From the NCBI GenBank assembly GCA_022710935.1, contig JAKLFY010000016.1:35704-99703 (forward strand): a stretch of 64,000 nucleotides of DNA, written 5' to 3'. Below, piece after piece: positions 45,919 to 53,242 of the stretch; positions within the stretch are counted from its first letter, which is position 1, and every line of letters begins with the position of its first letter. The notes under the pieces were generated by a model. That model made no database searches. It was not told the origin of the DNA and was given only the letters and a program-made list of their open reading frames with translations. The position numbers and the translations under genes were made by a program. The DNA comes from Verrucomicrobiota bacterium (GTDB lineage Bacteria > Verrucomicrobiota > Verrucomicrobiia > Limisphaerales > J093).

Positions 45919-47013
45919 ATGAACACCACCACGCCACGTTTGTTTATCGCGGCCACGCGCCAGAACGAGGGGAAGACGACGATCTCGTTGGGGCTGGCCT
46001 CGACCTTGCAGCGCTTTTACCCGCGGATCGGCTACATCAAACCTGTCGGGCAGCGGTTTGTGAATGTGGCCGAGCAGAAGATCGACGAAGACATCATCCT
46101 GATGGACCGGGTGTATGGTTTGAACTGCCCGCTGGCGGACATGAGCCCGATCGCGGTCGCGCCGGACTTCACCCGCCAGTATCTCGAGTCGTCGAATCAC
46201 GAGATGCTGGTGCGCCGGATTCGGGAGGCGTTCGACCGGGTCGCTTGGGAGAAGCAGTTTGTGCTGTGCGAAGGCTCGGGTCATGCGGGGGTGGGATCCG
46301 TGTTCGACCTGTCGAACGCGCGCGTGGCAAAGGTGCTGGGCGCCAAGGTGATCATTGTGTCGCAGGGCGGGATCGGGAAACCGATTGACGAGGTGTGCGT
46401 GAACCACGCCTTGTTCCAGCGCGAGGGCGTCGAGATCATCGGCGTCATCCTGAACAAGGTGTTGCCCGAGAAGCTCAGCCACGTCGAGAAGTTTGCCGGC
46501 AAAGGATTCCGGCGGCAGGGCTTGGAGTTGTTGGGGGTGCTGCCGCATCAGCATATCCTGACCAGCCCGACGCTCGGGCTGATTCGCGAGGAACTGGGGG
46601 CCGAGTCGCTCAACCCGAGCCCGCAGGACTCCAACCTGGTCGAGGAAGTGGTGGTCGGCGCGATGAGCGTCCGGCAGGCGCTGAGCTCGTTCAAAAAGGG
46701 CGTGCTGGTCATCACGCCCGGCGATCGCGAGGACATCGTGCTGGCGGCCGCCACAACGCTCTTCGGGCAGGGGACCGACGGCCTGGCCGGCATTCTCCTG
46801 ACCGACAACCAGCGCCCCTCCTCGAGCGTGATGCGCGTCATTGCGGCTCTGCCCTTCCCGGTCCTCCTCACGAAGGAGGAGAGCTACCGGGTCGCGTCCC
46901 GGGTCCACGATCTCACGGTGAAGACGCGTCCGGACGACACCGCCAAGATCCTGCTCATTCGCGATTTGATTGCGCAACACGTCAATGTGCAGAAGATTCT
47001 CAAATCGATTTGA
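45919..47013 (+). CDS. BioD-like P-loop plus DRTGG-domain protein (Pta N-terminal-like)
   Basis: A 364-residue protein equivalent to the regulatory N-terminal part of long (type II) phosphotransacetylases. Residues 1 to about 215 are a BioD/CobB-like P-loop NTPase: AATRQNEGKTTISLGLAS with Lys19, GYIKPVGQR, and VLCEGSGHAGVGSVFDLSNA in place of BioD's VEGAGG. Residues about 225-340 form a DRTGG domain (VVVGAMSVRQALSSFKKGVL, VITPGDREDIVLAA), and the end (DDTAKILLIRDLIAQHVN) matches the linker before the catalytic domain in fused Pta. It starts 25 nt after pta, so the two are probably co-transcribed and may form one enzyme in trans. Confidence 0.85.
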   Translation: MNTTTPRLFIAATRQNEGKTTISLGLASTLQRFYPRIGYIKPVGQRFVNVAEQKIDEDIILMDRVYGLNCPLADMSPIAVAPDFTRQYLESSNHEMLVRRIREAFDRVAWEKQFVLCEGSGHAGVGSVFDLSNARVAKVLGAKVIIVSQGGIGKPIDEVCVNHALFQREGVEIIGVILNKVLPEKLSHVEKFAGKGFRRQGLELLGVLPHQHILTSPTLGLIREELGAESLNPSPQDSNLVEEVVVGAMSVRQALSSFKKGVLVITPGDREDIVLAAATTLFGQGTDGLAGILLTDNQRPSSSVMRVIAALPFPVLLTKEESYRVASRVHDLTVKTRPDDTAKILLIRDLIAQHVNVQKILKSI

Positions 47014-47035
47014 GCAGACACAGTCCAACGATCCT

Positions 47036-48145
47036 ATGAATGCATCGGCTTCCCTCCTCTTGAATCCCAACCTCGAGCATTTGCCCGTCTATCAGCCGGG
47101 GCGGCCGATCGACGAAGTGGCGCGCGAGTTGGGGCTGCCGCCTGACGACGTCATCAAGCTCGCATCGAACGAGAACCCGCTGGGTCCTTCGCCCAAGGCA
47201 CAGGCCGCGATGCGGCAGAGTCTGCGATCGCTGCATCTCTATCCCGACGGCAACGCCTTCTACCTGAAACGGCATCTGGCCGACAAGCTGGGCGTCGCTC
47301 CGGAAAACCTCATTCTGGGCAACGGCTCGAACGAAGTGCTCGAGTTTGTGGGCCACGCCCTCATCCTGCCCGGATCGGAAGTGGTGGTCTCCGAGTACTG
47401 TTTCGCGGTCTACCCGATCGTGACGCATCTGTGCGGGGGCAAGCTTGTCTCCGTGCCGGCGCGCGACTATGGCCATGACCTGCCCGCGATGCTTCGGGCC
47501 ATCACGCCGCGCACCGCGGTGGTTTTCGCGGCCAATCCCAACAATCCCACCGGCACGCTCGCCTCGGACGACGAGGTTCTCGAACTGATTCAGGAGGCGC
47601 CGCCTCATGTGCTGGTGGTCCTTGACGAGGCGTACATCGAGTTTCGAGATCGGCCGCTCGATTTGCTCGAACTGGTCCGGTCGGGCGCGAAGCCGAACCT
47701 TCTAATCACGCGGACATTCTCGAAGATCCATGGTCTGGCCGGACTGCGGCTGGGCTACGGGATCGGGGGCGCGGAGATCATCTCCGCCTGCGAGAAGGTG
47801 CGGCAGCCGTTCAACATCAATACGATGGCGCAGGTGGCGGCCCTGGCGGCGCTCGACGACGAAGACCATCAGCGCCGGACCAGGGAGAACAACGCCGTCG
47901 GACTGCGGTTTTTCGAAGAGGCGTTTGGCGCGTTGGGGCTGTCGTTCGTGCGATCGCACGCCAATTTCGTCCTGGTCAGGGTGGGCGATGGCCAGCGCGT
48001 GTTCAATGATCTGCAGCGGCAGGGCGTCATTGTGCGGCCCATGGGCGGCTACCGTCTGCCCGAGTGGATCCGAATCTCCGTCGGCACGCCCGCGGAGAAC
48101 CAGCGTTGCCTTGCGGCATTGAAGCAGTCCCTTGGACGTCCGTGA
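47036..48145 (+). CDS. hisC: Histidinol-phosphate aminotransferase
   Basis: PLP-dependent fold-type I aminotransferase of 369 residues for the histidinol phosphate step of histidine synthesis. Conserved blocks: IKLASNENPLGPSPKAQAAM, LYPDGNAFYLKRHLADKLG, ILGNGSNEVLEFVGHALI, FAANPNNPTGT, VLDEAYIEF, and the PLP lysine in TRTFSKIHGLAGLRLGYGI (Lys230). It follows the BioD-like gene by 22 nt. Some HisC-like proteins act on aromatic amino acids; no his operon is visible here, so the pathway assignment rests on family similarity. Confidence 0.92.
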   Translation: MNASASLLLNPNLEHLPVYQPGRPIDEVARELGLPPDDVIKLASNENPLGPSPKAQAAMRQSLRSLHLYPDGNAFYLKRHLADKLGVAPENLILGNGSNEVLEFVGHALILPGSEVVVSEYCFAVYPIVTHLCGGKLVSVPARDYGHDLPAMLRAITPRTAVVFAANPNNPTGTLASDDEVLELIQEAPPHVLVVLDEAYIEFRDRPLDLLELVRSGAKPNLLITRTFSKIHGLAGLRLGYGIGGAEIISACEKVRQPFNINTMAQVAALAALDDEDHQRRTRENNAVGLRFFEEAFGALGLSFVRSHANFVLVRVGDGQRVFNDLQRQGVIVRPMGGYRLPEWIRISVGTPAENQRCLAALKQSLGRP

Positions 48146-48371
48146 GCGCGGTCTAGCCCGGATCAGGTTCGCCGCGGAGCGTGTGAACCCGAGCCAGGCT
48201 CAGGCGCTGCCTTGGTCGTGATCTTTGTCGAAACCCTTGTCCACTCCCGGCGTGTCGAGCGGCAAAGCGAGAAGGTGGCGCCAAAGCGGTCGCGACGAAG
48301 CGAAACGTCTTACGCATCAAGAACTGACACCCGCCCTCGTGCCTGACCCGTTTGGGGGCCGTGCGGAATTC

Positions 48372-48400
48372 TTGCAGGGATAGGCCGTCTCTGGCATACG
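48372..48400 (+). promoter_or_regulatory. Promoter of the prepilin-like gene at 48407
   Basis: TTGCAG (48372-48377) and CATACG (48395-48400), spacer 17 nt, 6 nt before the ATG. It lies in the 261-nt hisC/prepilin gap, which otherwise shows only a partial CTAGCCCGGATC arm near 48154 and no gene. Confidence 0.35.
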
Positions 48401-48406
48401 GGGCGC

Positions 48407-49237
48407 ATGCAAACTCGGCTTGACCCAGACCGGGCCGCGCCGGGCGGTTTCACCCGCCTCGAACTGTTGGTTGTGCTCCTCATGCTCGCCTTGCTGACCC
48501 TGGTGGCTCGCCCGGTCCGCGGCGCCGGCGGATCGGTCAAGACGGCCGTCTGCATGGAGAATCTGCGGCGCCTGACGGCCGCTTGGTTGCTCTATGCCCA
48601 GGACAACAACGGCCGTATGGCCGGCAATTACAGCGGCATGTTCGTTCCCGCGCCTGGCGCCGCCGAACGGCCCTGGGCCACGGGCTGGCTCGATTGGACC
48701 TCGGCCTCGGACAACACAAACACTGTCTACCTCACCGACCCCCGCTACGCCGTCCTGACCACCTACACCGGCCGCGACGCCTCCCTCTACCCCTGCCCCG
48801 GGGACGGCTACGTCAGCACCCAACAGCTCAGCCGGGGCTGGCTGCGCCGGGTCCGATCCTACGCGATGAACTGTTATGTGGGAGAAGGCAATGCCGCCAA
48901 CGGCCCGATCGACGCCAGCTATCCCATCGTGACGAAGCTCACCGGGTTCGGCTCGCTGCCGCCTCAGAACACATTCGTGTTTACCGAGGAACACCCCGAC
49001 AGCATCAACGATCCCATGCTCTACACGAGCATGAGTGCCTGGCAGTGGATCGATCTCCCAGCCGCCTTCCACGAGGGCGCGGGCAGCTTCGCCTTTGCCG
49101 ACGGGCACCACGAGATCCATGCCTGGCGCAACGCCACCACGCTCAAGCCTGTCACCCTGGGCACCTTCGCCATGGTGCCCCTCACGCCCAATGACGTCGA
49201 CCTCGCCTGGGTGCGCGCCCGGACTGCCGCCCGCTAA
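48407..49237 (+). CDS. Divergent prepilin-like protein with H-x9-DG motif
   Basis: Pseudopilin-like protein of 276 residues. The prepilin signal is degenerate but recognisable: GGFTRLELLVVLLMLALLTL after a 14-residue leader, keeping Gly-Phe at the cut site and Glu at +5. Downstream are CMENLRRLTAAWLLYAQDNN, DNTNTVYLTDPRYAVLTTYT, FTEEHPDSINDPMLYTSMS and the motif H-x9-DG (FHEGAGSFAFADGH). It is a paralogue of the gene at 41402, sharing the TNT.YLTD and DSIND blocks. The soluble domain is intact, so it is probably functional despite the altered signal. Confidence 0.87.
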   Translation: MQTRLDPDRAAPGGFTRLELLVVLLMLALLTLVARPVRGAGGSVKTAVCMENLRRLTAAWLLYAQDNNGRMAGNYSGMFVPAPGAAERPWATGWLDWTSASDNTNTVYLTDPRYAVLTTYTGRDASLYPCPGDGYVSTQQLSRGWLRRVRSYAMNCYVGEGNAANGPIDASYPIVTKLTGFGSLPPQNTFVFTEEHPDSINDPMLYTSMSAWQWIDLPAAFHEGAGSFAFADGHHEIHAWRNATTLKPVTLGTFAMVPLTPNDVDLAWVRARTAAR

Positions 49238-49298
49238 ACCGCGCCCCGTCTCGCTGCAGGACCTCACAGATTGGCACACGGAGAGGACGAAGAAGATC

Positions 49299-50960
49299 AT
49301 GATGCCTCGTGAAGCTGCTGGGTGCGCCGGCACCCCTGCCGGAGCGCGGATTTCCAATCCGCAGAGTCGAAGACCGGGCTCCGGTATGCCTGGCGCGGGC
49401 CGCGCAGATTCCGGCGCCGCGCACTGCAAGTCCGCGCTCCGGATCGCCACCCCAAAACTCGACTCATTGCTTGCAGATCTCATCAGGGGAGCAACTCTGG
49501 CGGCGACGGTCTGCCTGTCGGCCGCGTGCCTTCGTGCCGGCGATCCGACGCCGCTTGTGCTCGGCCTCCCCACGCCCGGCGCGGATGCCCCGCCGCCGTT
49601 CGAGCTGACCCAGCTCAATGCGGTGTCCAACGACGGCCGCTGGTTCCTGCTCACCTCGACCAGCGACCGCCTCGTCACAAACGACCTCAACGCCAGCGCG
49701 GACGTGTTCCTCTTCGACCGCATGACCCGCCGCGCGACGCTCGTCAGCGTTGCGCCGGACGGCAGGGCCGGCAACGGCGCCTCCCTCGCTCCCGCCATGA
49801 CACCCGAGGCGAGCCGCGTCGTGTTCCAAAGCCGCGCCTCGGACCTGGCGCCGAAGGACACCAATAATACCTGGGACGTATTCGCGCGCGACCTGGCCGC
49901 CGGCACGACCTTCCTGGCGAGCGTGGCCACGAATGGCGCAAGCGGCGCCTTGGCTTCAACCGACCCCGCCGTCTCCGCGGACGGTCGGTACGTGCTCTTC
50001 TCCAGCGAGGCCTACAACCTCGCATCCCGGACCGGGGTCGTGTTGCGAGCGCTCTATCGTCGGGACCTGCTGCAGAACAAGACGGTCTGGGTGAGTCAAC
50101 AACTCACTGGCCTCGGCACCCTCCCGGTTCGGACCTACGACGCCGCGCTCTCGCCCAGCGGCCAGTTCGCAGCCTTTGTCGCCGCTGGCTCGACCAACCA
50201 ACTGTTCCTGCGCGACATCGACTCGGCTGGCACCTTGCGCCTCACTGGCATGTCCGCGTTTGACCCGCCCGGATTGCGGAATGCGTCCCTCTACTCCCTT
50301 TGGCCCGTGCTGAGCGACGACGGCGCCTTCGCCGCGTGTCGGTTCGGGCTCGGCGCCACCAATGGTTGCCTGTGGTTCGACACGGCCTCTTCCTCGGCCA
50401 GGGCGTTCGGCCTGGGCACCAATGGGCTGCCTGCCCGCATGCCCCTCGAACTCCTCGGGCCCGCCCTCAGTCGCGACGGACAGTTTCTGGCCTACGCCCA
50501 GCCGGTGCGCGTGGCGGGCAAGCCCGAGCCGATCCTGCAGATCTATCGCGGGCAGGGCTCCGGGGGGACTCCGATTCTGGTGAGCGCGCGTCAGGGAACC
50601 GCCGAGTTCAGCGACACCCACGCGTTCGCCCCGCGGATCACGCCGGATGGCCGGTTCGTGGCGTTCCTGAGCTACGCCTCGGACCTGGCCTCCGACGACT
50701 GCAACCGAATGGTGGACCTCTTCAAGGTCGATATCGTCACGGACCCCGAGCTGCTGATGGCGATCCGCCGCAACCTCGATACCGGTCGCACCGAGTTGCT
50801 CTGGAACGGCCAGCCCGGCAAGACCTACCGCCTCGAGTCCAAAGACGATTTGCCGGCCGCGGATTGGACTGCCATGCCCGGCGAGTTCGCGGGGGACGCG
50901 CCGATCGAGCTCGACACCAACGCGAGCGCCGCCCGGTTCTTCCGCGTGCGTGAGCTGTGA
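49299..50960 (+). CDS. Secreted WD40/TolB-like beta-propeller protein
   Basis: Predicted exported protein of up to 553 residues. After a hydrophobic segment (GATLAATVCLSAACLRA) come repeats of the PD40/TolB type: NAVSNDGRWFLLTSTSDRLV, PDGRAGNGASLAPAMTPEAS, DPAVSADGRYVLFSSEAYNL and RITPDGRFVAFLSYASDLA. Together these suggest a six- or seven-bladed propeller. The C-terminal 60 residues form the LES...W..MPG...FFRV module also seen at 9100-9297. ATG 49299 is given, but the first 55 codons overlap a palindromic repeat; TTG 49467 would give a cleaner signal peptide and may be the true start. Function unknown. Confidence 0.78.
   Translation: MMPREAAGCAGTPAGARISNPQSRRPGSGMPGAGRADSGAAHCKSALRIATPKLDSLLADLIRGATLAATVCLSAACLRAGDPTPLVLGLPTPGADAPPPFELTQLNAVSNDGRWFLLTSTSDRLVTNDLNASADVFLFDRMTRRATLVSVAPDGRAGNGASLAPAMTPEASRVVFQSRASDLAPKDTNNTWDVFARDLAAGTTFLASVATNGASGALASTDPAVSADGRYVLFSSEAYNLASRTGVVLRALYRRDLLQNKTVWVSQQLTGLGTLPVRTYDAALSPSGQFAAFVAAGSTNQLFLRDIDSAGTLRLTGMSAFDPPGLRNASLYSLWPVLSDDGAFAACRFGLGATNGCLWFDTASSSARAFGLGTNGLPARMPLELLGPALSRDGQFLAYAQPVRVAGKPEPILQIYRGQGSGGTPILVSARQGTAEFSDTHAFAPRITPDGRFVAFLSYASDLASDDCNRMVDLFKVDIVTDPELLMAIRRNLDTGRTELLWNGQPGKTYRLESKDDLPAADWTAMPGEFAGDAPIELDTNASAARFFRVREL
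49339..49442. repeat. 104-bp palindromic element within an open reading frame
   Basis: Perfect 12-bp inverted ends CCGGAGCGCGGA (49339-49350) and TCCGCGCTCCGG (49431-49442), with a small inner palindrome CGGATT-TCC-AATCCG at the left end. A CCGGCA/TGCCGG hairpin with loop CCCC (49327-49342) abuts it. It reads through in frame with the propeller gene. Confidence 0.6.
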
Positions 50961-50971
50961 CGCGGACCTTG

Positions 50972-51931
50972 CTATCCGCACCAGGCGCGCGGACGTGACT
51001 GAGCGGCGGCAATGGCGCGGCGTGCGATGCGGACGTCCTCGGCGACCTGGAAGTCGAACATGCCGACACAGAGGAAGTCGGCCCCGTTCTCGTAGGCGTA
51101 GCGAAAGCCCTGGTCGGGGTGGATGGCTCCCGCGCCCAGGACCTTGTATGCGATCCACGGGGTGTCGACGCCGGCCATGAAGTCGCGGGTCTGCTCCGGG
51201 GTTTCCTCCCACACGCTGTCGTTGCGGGGCATCGGGCCCGCCGACCAGTAGCGCTTGCTGTTGAAGGTTTTCATGTAGAAGTCCGGTCGCAGGCCCGCCT
51301 CCTCGCAGGCCCGGTGCACAGCGAGGTCGTGTCCCGCGATGCCCGCGGCCACGCCTTGTTTCCCGATGCAATTCACGGCGTCGCCCAACAGGTCGACGCG
51401 CCCCTCCGCCGCGCAACGGTCCCCCTCGCCTCCGTGGACATAGCACCCCACGGCGCCAGCATCCACGGCGCGGTGAATCTCGGTCCAGGGATCGTTGGTG
51501 GGCAGTTTGACCTGGGCGATCCATTGCAGGGAGCCGCCCCGGGCGCGGAATTTGCGGACAATGCGGCAGGTGTCATCGTCGACGCGCAGGATCATTGTGT
51601 TGAGGCCATGAGCGGCGCAGAGTTCGAGCGTTTCGAGCACTTTGTCGTCGGTGAAGTAATGCTTGAGCAGGGGAGAGACGTAAATCAGGTCGCGGCTGTG
51701 GGCGAAGCCGCTGATCAAATTGCCGCCGCAGATCAGGCGCGAGACGGTCAGCTTGCCGATCGTTCCAGCGGGGAAGGGCGGGGCGGTTTCAGTCGGCGTC
51801 GCCGGTTCGGGCCGTGGCTCCTGTTGAGCCAGGAGCGTCGTCTCCTCGAAATGCCAGGTCAGGGCGGCGCCGCACGAAGTCGTCAGGGCGGCGCGTGCGA
51901 GGAACCTCCTCCGGCTGTATGGTTTGTGCAT
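50972..51931 (-). CDS. Tat-exported aldo/keto reductase-like TIM-barrel protein
   Basis: A 319-residue protein with an N-terminal twin-arginine signal (SRRRFLARAALTTSCGAALT). The mature part begins IGKLTVSRLICGGNLISGFA and continues as a probable TIM barrel (VLETLELCAAHGLNTMILRV, LQWIAQVKLPT, AVDAGAVGCYVHGGEGDR, GIAGHDLAVHRACEEAGLRP, GADFLCVGMFDFQVAED). The fold and opening strand recall aldo/keto reductase-like proteins, but I do not see the Asp-Tyr-Lys-His tetrad, so an oxidoreductase role is uncertain. A GAAAGG Shine-Dalgarno-like sequence precedes the ATG. It converges with the propeller gene, leaving an 11-nt gap. Confidence 0.72.
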   Translation of the reverse strand: MHKPYSRRRFLARAALTTSCGAALTWHFEETTLLAQQEPRPEPATPTETAPPFPAGTIGKLTVSRLICGGNLISGFAHSRDLIYVSPLLKHYFTDDKVLETLELCAAHGLNTMILRVDDDTCRIVRKFRARGGSLQWIAQVKLPTNDPWTEIHRAVDAGAVGCYVHGGEGDRCAAEGRVDLLGDAVNCIGKQGVAAGIAGHDLAVHRACEEAGLRPDFYMKTFNSKRYWSAGPMPRNDSVWEETPEQTRDFMAGVDTPWIAYKVLGAGAIHPDQGFRYAYENGADFLCVGMFDFQVAEDVRIARRAIAAAQSRPRAWCG

Positions 51932-51976
51932 GTGTCGGCCTTTCCCGTGCGGTGTTGCCTGCTCGACGTGACCCGG

Positions 51977-52005
51977 AGTTTATTGGTTGGGTCGGGTTAT
52001 GGCAA
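51977..52005 (-). promoter_or_regulatory. Promoter of the Tat-exported barrel gene
   Basis: Minus strand: TTGCCA (52000-52005) and TAAACT (51977-51982), spacer 17 nt, the best -35/-10 pair with a conventional leader here (about 40 nt). The rest of the 385-nt gap to 52316 shows no coding signal or repeat I can support. Confidence 0.5.
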
Positions 52006-52316
52006 GCACGCGCGCAGCATGCGCGTACACGGCCAGCTCTGGGGCTCGGTGCAGCGTCGCGTTGCGGGGCGGACGCCCGCCGTGCCGGGAAATTCCCGCT
52101 GGCCATTTCCGGGAGCACGGCTATGATCGAGTCGTGAGTTTGGTCTGTGTCCAGAAAGGTCCCAACGTTCTCGCCCATGCCCGCGGCAGCGGGTTCGTGA
52201 ATCAGGAGGCGGCGGGATACGGGGGGGATATCCGGCTCTGAGAGGCCTGGGACAGGCGCTGGCTGGTTGAACCTGCTGGGGGCAGACACTTCTTCTCGGG
52301 ACATCCATTTTCCACC

Positions 52317-52883
52317 ATGACAGAGGATTTACAGATCAACGAGCGTGTGATGCGCCGCCGTCCACGGAGTCGGCTGGAGCCGCTGCCGGTCAACATTCGA
52401 GAGCTGGCGCTCGAGGACATTTCAGACGTCTTCGAGCTGGGGCAGAAGCTGTTCACGCCGGAGAAGCTGCCGACCCTGTATCGGGCCTGGGACGAGGATG
52501 AAGTCCTGCAGCTCTACACGGCGGCCCGCGAGACGTGCCTTGTGGCGGCTTCGAGCGATCGGATTCTGGGGTTTGCCCTGGGACGGATCATGGAGAAGCC
52601 GCGGAGCGCGTGGAAGTACGGCTGGCTGCTGTGGCTGGGCGTGGATCGCGCCACCAAACGTCGAGGCATCGCCACCCGCCTGCTGCGCCAGCTCACCAGC
52701 CGGTTCATCGAGCGGGAGGCCAGGATCATGCTGGTGGATACCGACGAGCACAACCGACAGGCCCTCACGTTTTTCCGGAAGCATGGTTTTGGACAGGAAG
52801 TCCGGCACGTCTATCTTTCCCAGAACCTCGATGCGCATCCCGAGGCGCTGGCGCGGAGGGAGGAAGCCGAGCGGGAGGAGTGA
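52317..52883 (+). CDS. GNAT family N-acetyltransferase
   Basis: A 188-residue acetyl-CoA-dependent acetyltransferase. The GNAT core starts at about residue 26 (INIRELALEDISDVFELGQ-like: VNIRELALEDISDVFELG). The central strand LLWLGVDRATKRRGIATRLL carries the pyrophosphate-binding RxxGIA loop (RRGIAT), and the C-terminal part (IMLVDTDEHNRQALTFFRKH, GFGQEVRHVYLS) is the usual last helix and strand. The first 25 residues are basic and variable; the tail is Glu/Arg-rich. The acceptor substrate is unknown. It stands alone. Confidence 0.9.
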   Translation: MTEDLQINERVMRRRPRSRLEPLPVNIRELALEDISDVFELGQKLFTPEKLPTLYRAWDEDEVLQLYTAARETCLVAASSDRILGFALGRIMEKPRSAWKYGWLLWLGVDRATKRRGIATRLLRQLTSRFIEREARIMLVDTDEHNRQALTFFRKHGFGQEVRHVYLSQNLDAHPEALARREEAEREE

Positions 52884-52909
52884 ACTGGCGCGCATATTTC
52901 ACCCCGTCA

Positions 52910-52943
52910 GTGCACAGGCGATCAGATTTCGCATGATGTCTGC
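52910..52943. repeat. 34-nt segment shared with the cls 3' palindrome
   Basis: Near-identical, inverted copy of 25438-25472 (GTGCACAGGCGATCAGATTT, then CGCATGATGTCTGC). A shorter trace (GATTTCGCATGAT) follows the stop at 55396. All lie just 3' of genes. Confidence 0.6.
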
Positions 52944-52958
52944 TCTGGGGGCTAGAAA

Positions 52959-53083
52959 GGCAAAACCGCGCCAGGCTTGCGAGACAGGGAAATGCAATAC
53001 ACTGTTCCTATGGAAGAACGCCTTCACGACCGACAGAATGGTCCTGGTTCCATTTCTGGGCGCGGTTTGGGCGCGGTTTTGCC
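52959..53083. mobile_element. MITE-like element, copy 1
   Basis: Perfect 14-bp inverted ends GGCAAAACCGCGCC (52959-52972) and GGCGCGGTTTTGCC (53070-53083) around a core without a gene. The core matches copy 2 (60643-60756) in inverse orientation, including AATGCAA, CACTGTTCC and AGAACGCCTTCA. The right end has a tandem GGGCGCGGTTT duplication. Flanks GGGCTAGAAA and ACAGCCCGGA are shared as well. No transposase is visible. Confidence 0.7.
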
Positions 53084-53242
53084 ACAGCCCGGATTTCTTT
53101 GTCATCTTCCCGGTGGTGAAAAACCCGGGCTTGGCCTTCAGTTCCCGCGGGGACTGGGGAGCGCCGATTCGGGATTGACAAGAGTGGGTGGTGCGAAGCA
53201 TTGAAACAGGCGGCAAATCGTCACAGCATGGAAAGGCAAGCA

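Noticed and set aside
48146..48406. Possible tRNA or small RNA after hisC
   Set aside because: A GGTTCG-like segment occurs near 48166, but no cloverleaf or paired acceptor stem can be drawn.
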